Shown one piece after another: positions 32,104 to 38,672 of a DNA stretch of 44,442 nucleotides (positions are counted from its first letter, which is position 1; each line of letters starts with the position of its first letter). The DNA comes from an uncultured Oscillospiraceae bacterium. GTDB lineage: Bacteria > Bacillota > Clostridia > Oscillospirales > Oscillospiraceae. The stretch covers positions 1-44,442 of the forward strand of contig CALWXB010000013.1 in assembly GCA_944385405.1 (NCBI GenBank). The letters run 5' to 3'. Both the position numbers and the translations under genes were made by a program. The notes below the pieces were generated by a model, which worked only from the letters and a program-made list of their open reading frames with translations, was not told where the DNA came from and made no database searches.

Positions 32104-32907
32104 TCACAGCAGATTGTAAATCTCGCTGGCGAGATAGCCCATCGTCCCGAACCGCTCCACGGCGAAGTCAAGAATGGGGTTCTGCACGTCGTTGGAAGCG
32201 GTGTCCAGCAGAGTGATAGCCCCGGCATGGACTTTGCTCCAGGCGGCTTTCCGGTTCTCCGGCGTGCGGATCTGCGCCCGGTTCTGGGCAAAGCCGTGTT
32301 CCGCTGCGTACTTATCCAGGGCGGCCAGCATGGTGTAGTTGTCCCGGTATTTCTCAATCAGGCCCACCACGTCAGCCTCCGCCAGCGGGAAGGCCCCGGA
32401 AAGCAGCTTCATATCCTCGGTGATCTTCGTACCATCGAACACGGCCCAGCGGTCAATGGACGCCAGAACGCCCTGGAAAGCGGCGTCAATAGCGTCCTTC
32501 GCCTTGTAGTACAGGGCGCGGCGCTGCTCGTTCAGCTTCTCGTTAGCCTCGTAGGAAATGGTGGGCTGCAGGCGCTCCTTGTTGGTCTTGATCTGCTTTT
32601 CGATCTCCACGGCCTGCTTGTAGTAGTCGGAAATGGCGGCCTTCATTTTGTCCATGTAGATGTTGGTCATCGTGTTGTTATCTCCTTTCGGTTGTTCCAC
32701 GGGCCGCTGCTGCGGCTCCGGCTTTTGGGGTTCGGGTTTCTTCACCGGCTCCGGCGGGTTCAACTTAATGTTGCCCCGCTCCACCAGATAGCGGAAAATC
32801 TTCATTTCTCCTTTGTCGTTCAACCTGTATTGAAGATCCCGGGGGACGTCGGCCATCGTCAGGCCTTTGGAAAGATAGTCCTGTATAATGCGCTCTGATA
32901 CGGTCAT
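32104..32907 (-). CDS. Element protein with Pro/Gln-rich linker, unknown
   Basis: 267 aa: an N-terminal small domain (about 1-50, MTVSERIIQDYLSKGLTMAD, HTH-like), a Pro/Glu/Gln linker (about 51-75), and a helical C-terminal domain (about 80-267) beginning MTNIYMDKMKAAISDYYKQ. AAAGGAGATAA lies before an internal ATG at about residue 80 (near 32670), so a second, shorter product may be made from the same frame. Such nested starts occur in scaffold or virion proteins. Family not recognised. Overlaps the next upstream gene by ATGA. Confidence 0.6.
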   Translation of the reverse strand: MTVSERIIQDYLSKGLTMADVPRDLQYRLNDKGEMKIFRYLVERGNIKLNPPEPVKKPEPQKPEPQQRPVEQPKGDNNTMTNIYMDKMKAAISDYYKQAVEIEKQIKTNKERLQPTISYEANEKLNEQRRALYYKAKDAIDAAFQGVLASIDRWAVFDGTKITEDMKLLSGAFPLAEADVVGLIEKYRDNYTMLAALDKYAAEHGFAQNRAQIRTPENRKAAWSKVHAGAITLLDTASNDVQNPILDFAVERFGTMGYLASEIYNLL

Positions 32908-33245
32908 GCTTCTGCGTCCTCCAATCTCACAACACCGCGCCGGTTCTCCCAGACATTGCCCTTCTTTTCCATAGCCGGAAAGCCGATCCAGCGGAGAAGG
33001 ACGCCCACGCCCATCTGTGTCGCCGGGTCCAGGCTCTCCAGCTGCGTCATGTCAAACTCCAACAGCGGGCAGTCCTCCGGGTTCAGCGGCTCCATTCTGC
33101 CTACCAGGTGGAAGAACACGGCCCCCCGGAAGGTTTCCCAGCTCCCGCCGTGTGGACCGGTTCGGTCTGTCCACTTCACTTGTGCGCCTCTCAGGCGCTG
33201 CTCCAGGTCTGCAATTACAGCTTCAAGGGCTGCATATCGTTTCAT
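32904..33245 (-). CDS. Small element protein (113 aa), unknown
   Basis: Begins MKRYAALEAVIADLEQRLRG, then GPHGGSWETFRGAVFFHLVG and a middle MGVGVLLRWIGFP. Compact alpha/beta protein without signal or membrane helix. Overlaps its neighbours by 4 nt on each side (ATGA). In complete phages this slot often holds head-tail joining or minor proteins; I cannot assign it. Confidence 0.6.
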   Translation of the reverse strand: MKRYAALEAVIADLEQRLRGAQVKWTDRTGPHGGSWETFRGAVFFHLVGRMEPLNPEDCPLLEFDMTQLESLDPATQMGVGVLLRWIGFPAMEKKGNVWENRRGVVRLEDAEA

Positions 33246-33604
33246 CGTCTGTCACCCGCTAATTCCTCAAGTTTTGCGATCCGGCCCAAAAGGTCGGACA
33301 TCTCCGTGTATCGCAACGCCTGTTCCAGCAGAGAACGGGCGGCGGCCACCCGGGCCGTTTTCCCTGCCTCCGGGTCCGTGGCGATCTCTTGCAGGGTGTC
33401 CACGGCAGAGGAAAGGCCGCGCTGCATACGCTGCGTAGCATCCTCTACAAGCCGTGCGTGGGCCTGCTGGTATGCCTCTCGAAAATCAGGCTCCGCCATG
33501 TATCGGCGTATGGTCCGGGCAGATATGCCCAGCTTTTTGGCCGCTGCTGCCTGCGTCGGTTCAGAAAGAAGGGCGGCAAGCGCCCGGTCCTTTTTGTCGG
33601 TCAA
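33242..33604 (-). CDS. Small-terminase-like helix-turn-helix protein
   Basis: 120 aa from a TTG at 33604 (GAAAGGCGG 8 nt upstream). N-terminal HTH (about 12-38: PTQAAAAKKLGISARTIRRYM), long helices about 50-115 (ATQRMQRGLSSAVDTLQEIA; LLEQALRYTEMSDLLGRI). It resembles the phBC6A51-type HTH proteins and small terminase subunits. No large terminase gene follows. If it is a true TerS, it could redirect a helper phage packaging motor, as in phage-inducible islands (inference). Confidence 0.6.
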   Translation of the reverse strand: MTDKKDRALAALLSEPTQAAAAKKLGISARTIRRYMAEPDFREAYQQAHARLVEDATQRMQRGLSSAVDTLQEIATDPEAGKTARVAAARSLLEQALRYTEMSDLLGRIAKLEELAGDRR

Positions 33605-33608
33605 TGTG

Positions 33609-33770
33609 TCACCGCCTTTCCTGCTGCTTTTTGTCCGCCTCTTTCCCGCTCCTTCCCCTTCTGTCCTTCGCCACGTGAAAAACCGGGGGTTCAGCGCGTG
33701 GCAGGCAGTCGCACACCTCCCCGGGGTCCAGGTTCGCCCCACACCGGGGACAGGTTCGGAAATATGCCAT
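33609..33770 (-). CDS. Zinc-ribbon small protein (53 aa)
   Basis: Begins MAYFRTCPRCGANLDPGEVC; CxxC then CxC makes a four-Cys zinc site, with a basic C-terminal half (KEADKKQQERR). RBS AAAGGAG 7 nt before ATG 33770. Small zinc-finger proteins of this type are common beside primase genes in Clostridia phages. Confidence 0.7.
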   Translation of the reverse strand: MAYFRTCPRCGANLDPGEVCDCLPRAEPPVFHVAKDRRGRSGKEADKKQQERR

Positions 33771-33797
33771 GCAATGCTCCTTTCTGGTGGTCGGTAA

Positions 33798-33910
33798 AGT
33801 GAGGCAGTGAGGCAGTGGCGTCACTTTTGCAAACTTTCCCTATATGCTTAATTTTTTCGTTTTGAGTTAAACAATAGGAAAGTGATTCACTTGGGCTCAC
33901 TGCCTCACTG
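33798..33910. other. Candidate replication origin with iteron-like repeats
   Basis: Two head-to-tail AGTGAGGC units (33798-33813) face inverted copies GCTCACT and GCCTCACT (33895-33909). Between them is an AT-rich core with a second nested inverted repeat, CTTTCCCTAT (33834-33843) and ATAGGAAAG (33874-33882). The region is directly after the primase-helicase gene, the usual ori place in P4-like replicons and islands. It may also hold the promoter of the downstream module. Confidence 0.55.
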
Positions 33911-33915
33911 TTTCC

Positions 33916-35475
33916 TTATATGATTTGCCTGTATTCGGTCGGGTGCGCTTTCTTGATTCCCATCCAAAACCTTCGCCCATCCCGGACCTTTTTTGCAAAC
34001 CCTTTGCCGGTCATGGCGTCCGAAAATTCCACATCCCGCCGGACATAATCACCGCTGCGCTGTGCCCATTCCCGGTATGTCTGGTACAGCTCCCCGGCCG
34101 GTGCCCTGGCGTCCGGCTCCATGATGCAGCACTCTTCCAGAAAGTTTTCCAGCCAGTTTTCCCGCTGCCGGTATTCGTCCGTCGCTTCCTCGACGATCTC
34201 CGGAACCGGAAGCCGGTATCCGTTCCGTGCAAACAGCATTGCCCCTTGAATGGCCCACGCCAAAATTGCAGGGCCGGCCTCTTCCACCAGCCTTTCCGCA
34301 TAGTTCGGGACGCCGTTTGCAATCCTGGTATTGAACGGAGCAACCTTGATCCGCCGCCATGTCCCGTCATCCGTCGAACCGACACGCGGCCTGTGATTGC
34401 TATACAAAATAAGGGTATGCGTTGGAACAATCGTTTCAGGGCTTCGGTATTTTTCTTCGACGGTGATGGGGTCCGTGCTGCTGATCTGCTTCAGCGTGGA
34501 AACGCTCAGCCGTTTCCCCTCTTCCAGCTCTCCGGCGATTACAAGCCGTTTCCCCCGGAGCGTGGCAAGCGCCGCGCCCCGGTTCTGCTTGTCCGTGGTC
34601 AGCACGGCAATATCCATCGTTCCGGCATAGTCACCCAATACGGCGGCCAGCGTGTTAAACAGTGTGCTTTTGCCGTTCTTGCCCGCTCCATAGGCAATTA
34701 CAATTCCTTCCTCGTACACGCGCCCAAAAAGCGACATACCGGCCAGCATTTGCAGATACGCGATAAACGAACTATCGCCGCCGGTGACGTCGTAAAGGAA
34801 TTTGCACCACATTTCCGCCCCGGCGCTTCCAGGCCCGCAAGCTGTCACCTTCGTACACATGGCCGCTTTATCGCATGGCCTGATTTCTCCGGTTTTCAGA
34901 TTGATAATGCCTTTCGGCGTGTTCAGCTCCCACAGGTTCGCGTCCAGCTTTGCCGGGTCCACGGCAAGGAAGTGCTTTGCAAGGCTCATAGCCGCGCGGA
35001 TCTGCCGCTCTCCCCTCGTTCGCATTGCGTGGGTGAGATATGCCTTTTCCCGTTTGACCGCTTCTGCGGCCTGTTCTGCCGCCTCTCTATCCCCTTCGGC
35101 CTTTGCATCGGCTTGGGCGTGAAGTGCTGCCCGATATGCGTCCTGCGCTTCCTCCAGCATCTTGTCCGACATATGTACGGCGCGCTTTGTGGACTTGTGG
35201 TCATCGGCTTCCCAGCGGATGCCATTCCAGCACAACCAGCCCCGCGAATCCGTATACAGCAGGCGGCCCTCGTTCAGCTCCCGGAACTTCTCCGCGTTCC
35301 CGGCGTCGGAAAAGTCGCCGGGGCGCACACTCTCCGCAATCTCTTCCTCTCCCCTGTCCTGCACACGCTCCGCCGCGTCTGCAATCTCTTCTATTGACAG
35401 GCCGGAAGCCTGCATTTTTTTGATTTCAGACAATGGCACACCGGCGGAAAGCGCACGGCTCAGGGCGTCAGCCAT
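33916..35475 (-). CDS. Phage/plasmid primase-helicase (D5/P4 family)
   Basis: 519 aa from ATG 35475 (frame open further up). N-terminal helical section (about 1-60), D5-N/VirE-like middle (LLYTDSRGWLCWNGIRWEAD, about 75-95), and SF3 helicase (about 260-430) with Walker A GAGKNGKSTLFN, Walker B region RLVIAGELEEG and sensor motif HTLILYSNHRP. The C-terminal part (about 440-519) is the P4-type winged region that binds the origin. It drives autonomous replication of the element. Overlaps the gene before (ATGATG/TGA), and an iteron-rich region follows its stop. Confidence 0.93.
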   Translation of the reverse strand: MADALSRALSAGVPLSEIKKMQASGLSIEEIADAAERVQDRGEEEIAESVRPGDFSDAGNAEKFRELNEGRLLYTDSRGWLCWNGIRWEADDHKSTKRAVHMSDKMLEEAQDAYRAALHAQADAKAEGDREAAEQAAEAVKREKAYLTHAMRTRGERQIRAAMSLAKHFLAVDPAKLDANLWELNTPKGIINLKTGEIRPCDKAAMCTKVTACGPGSAGAEMWCKFLYDVTGGDSSFIAYLQMLAGMSLFGRVYEEGIVIAYGAGKNGKSTLFNTLAAVLGDYAGTMDIAVLTTDKQNRGAALATLRGKRLVIAGELEEGKRLSVSTLKQISSTDPITVEEKYRSPETIVPTHTLILYSNHRPRVGSTDDGTWRRIKVAPFNTRIANGVPNYAERLVEEAGPAILAWAIQGAMLFARNGYRLPVPEIVEEATDEYRQRENWLENFLEECCIMEPDARAPAGELYQTYREWAQRSGDYVRRDVEFSDAMTGKGFAKKVRDGRRFWMGIKKAHPTEYRQII

Positions 35476-35864
35476 CATTCCACCTCCGCCGCGCTGATGG
35501 CGTCCGCCACGCTCAAAATCTCTTGCGCCCTTCCGCGCAGGGACCGAACGCATGCGGCGCGGTCTGATTCCGTCTCCGGCAGGAAATAGCCGTCTTTGCA
35601 GTTGCTCAGAATAGGGACGCCCAGCAACCGTTCGGCCTGGATGATCCGCCGCACTTCCCGCTCCGTCCAGCCGGTCAGCCGGACCAAATCGGAGAGGTGA
35701 AGGCCGTTTTGGGGACCGTGGGACAGAAAATCCGAAATACTGAATTGACTACCTCCGCCGCGTGGTGTATGGTTTTCATAGGGATTTCCGCTTGTCCTGT
35801 GGTTTCCCTGCATTGCCTGCCTGGATGTTACCGCATCTGGGCGGGCTTTTTTACTGTTATGCAC
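35475..35864 (-). CDS. HTH-domain element protein, unknown
   Basis: 129 aa. Disordered, polar N-terminus (about 1-40), then a winged-HTH-like stretch (GLHLSDLVRLTGWTEREVRR, about 55-75) and a C-terminal RGRAQEILSVADAISAAE. Similar small proteins precede the primase in Clostridia prophages; replication-linked role is inference. Overlaps both neighbours. Confidence 0.65.
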   Translation of the reverse strand: MHNSKKARPDAVTSRQAMQGNHRTSGNPYENHTPRGGGSQFSISDFLSHGPQNGLHLSDLVRLTGWTEREVRRIIQAERLLGVPILSNCKDGYFLPETESDRAACVRSLRGRAQEILSVADAISAAEVE

Positions 35865-36042
35865 TCTCGATCACCCCCGCCTGCTGATTGATCCAGCGCC
35901 TGAACGCCTCCACAGGGATACGAGTACACCCGCCAATCCGGGCCACCGGAAAACCAGGGAGCTGGAGCCATCTGTAAACTGTGGGCCTGGAAACTCCCGC
36001 CGCTCTGGCAGCCTCCGAAACGGTAAACGCCAATTTTTCCAT
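35857..36042 (-). CDS. Excisionase-type helix-turn-helix protein
   Basis: 61 aa from ATG 36042 (AAAGGAGG 10 nt upstream). MerR/Xis-type winged helix: FTVSEAARAAGVSRPTVYRW followed by the wing GGCTRIPVEAFRRWI. This family includes excisionases and small activators. It lies early in the operon next to the repressor switch. Confidence 0.78.
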   Translation of the reverse strand: MEKLAFTVSEAARAAGVSRPTVYRWLQLPGFPVARIGGCTRIPVEAFRRWINQQAGVIESA

Positions 36043-36043
36043 A

Positions 36044-36223
36044 TTAGCCAGCCTCCTTTGAAAGCCGCTCGATAATAGCAAAAATCCGCTTTTTTTCTTC
36101 CTGCGGCAGTTCTTTACGGAGCTTACGAGAAAGGCTGCAATCCGCAATTCCTAGCTCATCCGCAATCTGCCAAAGCCTTACCCCGGCCCCAGCTGCTGAG
36201 CGCCTGATATCTTGATTGTTCAT
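36044..36223 (-). CDS. Small HTH protein (59 aa)
   Basis: Begins MNNQDIRRSAAGAGVRLWQI, then ADELGIADCSLSRKLRKELP, a clear Cro-like HTH, and a C-terminal EEKKRIFAIIERLSKEAG. First gene of the minus-strand operon; ATG 36223 with GGGGGTGTAA upstream. It ends 1 nt before the excisionase-like start. Probably a Cro-type or early regulator. Confidence 0.72.
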   Translation of the reverse strand: MNNQDIRRSAAGAGVRLWQIADELGIADCSLSRKLRKELPQEEKKRIFAIIERLSKEAG

Positions 36224-36244
36224 AGTTACACCCCCAATTTGTTG

Positions 36245-36333
36245 TTGACGCTGCGGTTATATGCTGTTATACTCAGGATAGCATACAACAAGAGCAGACG
36301 CAACGCTCGAACAAAAGTTTCAACAGATATGCT
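36245..36333. promoter_or_regulatory. Divergent promoter and operator switch of the element
   Basis: Plus promoter TTGACG (36245-36250), 17 nt, TATACT (36268-36273) for the repressor. Minus promoter TTGCGT (36298-36303), 17 nt, TATCCT (36275-36280) for the lytic-side operon. A palindrome with TATGCTGT / ATAGCATA arms (36260-36285) covers both -10 boxes; an extra TATGCT is at 36328-36333. This is the layout of a CI/Cro-type switch. Confidence 0.68.
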
Positions 36334-36367
36334 CATTATTACAGCGTTTTTATGGTGGTGTTAATAA

Positions 36368-36985
36368 ATGAAGCGAAACATTGCTAGGAATGACCGCATG
36401 CCGATTTTTACAGAGCGGTTTAGAGAACTACAAGGGGAACGTTCGAACACGGAATTTGCTGATTTTTTGGGAATATCTCGGCAAACCGTAGGGTTTTATT
36501 GCAACGGAGACAGAATACCTGATGCATATATGCTTCGTTGCATTGCGGAGAAGTGCAATGTTTCTGCAGATTGGTTACTTGGGTTATCTGATATACGCCC
36601 TACTTCATACAATGAAGAAACTCCGACTTCGTTAGGGCTTACTGAAAGTTTTGTCAGATACCTTATATTTCTGAGGATGAATTGTTTTAATGGAGAAACC
36701 GAATTTTTCCATTCTGTGTTGAGCTCAAAACATTTTTTTAATGCAATTAAGGCAATTATAAAATTGTGGAATATCCCGTGCACAGACGCCGGTAATCTGC
36801 GTGGACTTGAAGGATGCGATTTTATACATTGCGCGGAAGAAATGGGTCAGAATGTCCTTCAGAAAACTGATAACAAATATACAGTTTGTCGTGTTGATAC
36901 TGCAGTTAACGGATTGATTTTTAAGGCCCAATCGAGCTTTGCATCTGCAATAGAAGATAGTTATTATAACAGGGCAAACAAATAA
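36368..36985 (+). CDS. XRE-family CI-like repressor
   Basis: 205 aa. N-terminal HTH (about 12-70): FRELQGERSNTEFADFLGIS then RQTVGFYCNGDRIPDAYML. The C-terminal part (about 80-205) is helical and lacks the S24/LexA Ser-Lys protease motifs, so SOS self-cleavage is unlikely; induction by another protein would resemble Stl of phage-inducible islands (inference). The gene is much AT-richer than its neighbours, indicating transfer. Alternative start at Met 11. Confidence 0.82.
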   Translation: MKRNIARNDRMPIFTERFRELQGERSNTEFADFLGISRQTVGFYCNGDRIPDAYMLRCIAEKCNVSADWLLGLSDIRPTSYNEETPTSLGLTESFVRYLIFLRMNCFNGETEFFHSVLSSKHFFNAIKAIIKLWNIPCTDAGNLRGLEGCDFIHCAEEMGQNVLQKTDNKYTVCRVDTAVNGLIFKAQSSFASAIEDSYYNRANK

Positions 36986-36987
36986 AA

Positions 36988-37022
36988 CCGCCCCCGGTGC
37001 TGCAAACACCAGGGACGGTCAT
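36988..37022 (+). terminator. Imperfect hairpin after the repressor gene
   Basis: ACCGCCCCCGGTG / CACCAGGGACGGT with loop CTGCAAA, flanked by an A-run; no strong T-run. Weak terminator candidate between repressor and integrase. Confidence 0.45.
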
Positions 37023-37085
37023 AGGGGCAGTAAACTTTGAGGGCCTACTGCCCTTCCATCTTATCAAATTGAGGGAGGAATTGCA

Positions 37086-38342
37086 ATGCCGCGAAAATCA
37101 AACACCAGAGCCGCCGCCGGGTCCGGAAGCATCCGGCAGCGTTCGAATGGCACCTGGGAGGCCCGCTTCACCGTCGGGCACGATCCGGGAACCGGGAAGC
37201 CCATTCGAAAATCCGTTTACGGAAAGACGCAGAAAGAAGTCCGCCAGAAGCTGGCCCAGGCCGTGGCCGCTGTGGATAACAGCGATTACTTCGAGCCATC
37301 AAAAATGGCGCTTTCACAATGGCTGGATGTCTGGGCGGCGGAATACATGGGGGACAAGCGGTATTCAACGAAAAAGACATACAAGGCTAACATTGAAACC
37401 CACATAAAGCCCGCCCTGGGGGCCGTGAAACTGTCCCAGCTGACCCCGCATCTGATCCAGAAGTTTTACAACACCCTGCTTACAAGCGGCTGTAAAGTGC
37501 CGCAGAGGGACAAGGACGGGAAAATGATCAAGCTGGACGGAAAGCCTGTCTATGATGCCGCCCCTATGTCTGCAAAGACCGTGCGGAACATTCACGGAAC
37601 ACTGACAAAGGCGTTGTCAACCGCCGTTGATATTGGCTATCTGCGGATAAATCCCGCTGACCGTGTCACTCTCCCACGGGTAGAGAAGAAAGAACTCGCT
37701 CCACTGACGGACGAACAGGTAAAGAACTTCCTCCAGGAATCGTCCAAAGATGATTTTGAAATCATTTTGAAGGTCATCCTGTTTACGGGTCTGCGGGAAT
37801 CGGAAGCCCTGGGCCTTACATGGGACAGCGTTGATTTCAAGGCCGGTACGCTCAAAGTATCAAAGCAGCTCCAAAAGCGGCGGCTCGCTGACGGCGGCGC
37901 GACGCTGTCCCCCACCAAAAACGGCAAGTCCCGGCTCCTGAAGCCCGCCCCGTTTGTCATGGGTCTGCTTCATCGGCAATACCAGGAACAGGCCACACGG
38001 CGCCTGAAAGCCGGGGATCTGTGGCAGGGATGGCAGACAGCGGAAGAACGAAAGACCAGCCTTGTATTTACAACAGCGGAAGGGAAAAGCATTTCCCAGA
38101 CGTCGATCCGCTATCACTTCAAAAAAGTCGCGTCTGCAATCGGCGTCCCGGCTTGCAGGGTCCATGATCTCCGCCACACGTTTGCCGTGCTGTCCCTCCA
38201 GAATGGGGATGACATCAAGACCGTACAGGGCAACCTGGGCCATGCCACCGCCGCCTTTACGCTGGATGTGTACGGTCATGTATCGGAGAAAATGAAGGAT
38301 GACAGCGCCGCCCGTATGGAGGCTTATATAAAGTCACTTTGA
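37086..38342 (+). CDS. int: Tyrosine integrase of the element
   Basis: 418 aa. Arm-binding AP2-like N-terminus (about 10-65: GSIRQRSNGTWEARFTVGHD), core-binding SAM-like domain (about 75-195: LSQWLDVWAAEYMGDKRYST), and catalytic domain (about 210-410) with TGLRESEALGLTW (Arg), VHDLRHTFAVLSL (HxxR), GNLGHATAAFT (His) and DVYGHV (Tyr). All catalytic residues are present. ATG 37086 with GAGGGAGG. It lies 124 nt from the tRNA-Gln it uses as target, the usual position for an active integrase. Confidence 0.95.
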   Translation: MPRKSNTRAAAGSGSIRQRSNGTWEARFTVGHDPGTGKPIRKSVYGKTQKEVRQKLAQAVAAVDNSDYFEPSKMALSQWLDVWAAEYMGDKRYSTKKTYKANIETHIKPALGAVKLSQLTPHLIQKFYNTLLTSGCKVPQRDKDGKMIKLDGKPVYDAAPMSAKTVRNIHGTLTKALSTAVDIGYLRINPADRVTLPRVEKKELAPLTDEQVKNFLQESSKDDFEIILKVILFTGLRESEALGLTWDSVDFKAGTLKVSKQLQKRRLADGGATLSPTKNGKSRLLKPAPFVMGLLHRQYQEQATRRLKAGDLWQGWQTAEERKTSLVFTTAEGKSISQTSIRYHFKKVASAIGVPACRVHDLRHTFAVLSLQNGDDIKTVQGNLGHATAAFTLDVYGHVSEKMKDDSAARMEAYIKSL

Positions 38343-38345
38343 GCC

Positions 38346-38367
38346 GTAAGGGGTAAACTTAGGGGTA
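38346..38367 (+). repeat. Right arm-type integrase site (candidate)
   Basis: GTAAGGGGTAAA, three bases, AGGGGTA; direct repeat of 27885-27906. Located just after the integrase stop. Confidence 0.5.
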
Positions 38368-38427
38368 TTTGACCGGGAGCAGAGAGCGTCCCGGAACTTT
38401 TTGCAGTTGTTTTTGAGCAAATATAAA

Positions 38428-38458
38428 AGAAAAGCCCCGGAATCATAACGATTCCGGG
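38428..38458 (-). terminator. Element-borne terminator of tRNA-Gln
   Basis: GCCCCGGAATC / GATTCCGGGGC with loop ATAAC; on the minus strand TTTTCTTTTATATTT follows. It replaces the original tRNA terminator now stranded at 27719-27752. Confidence 0.8.
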
Positions 38459-38465
38459 GCAATCT

Positions 38466-38491
38466 TTTGGCAGCGGGTGAAGGATTCGAAC
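38466..38491. repeat. Right attachment-site repeat (inside tRNA-Gln)
   Basis: Second copy of the 26-bp repeat, here part of the intact tRNA-Gln 3' end. The element restores the tRNA on this side. Confidence 0.92.
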
Positions 38492-38541
38492 CCTCACATA
38501 CAGAGTCAGAGTCTGCTGTGCTACCCTTACACAAACCCGCT
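38468..38541 (-). tRNA. tRNA-Gln (anticodon CTG)
   Basis: 74-nt cloverleaf on the minus strand, from AGCGGGTTTGTG to ACCCGCTGCCA; anticodon loop CTCTGAC gives CTG, reading CAG. T-loop GGGTTCGAATCC. CCA encoded. Integration site of the 10.7-kb element. Confidence 0.93.
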
Positions 38542-38672
38542 GTATCTGTTCACCGCAGCGAACAGATATTATTATACAGAAAATTCCGCTTTTGTCAACC
38601 CTGTTTTTAAATTTATTTTTTCTTTTTTTCGGGTCTCTGCGCGGCGAGATGTATATAGCCTCCGGAAAGAGA

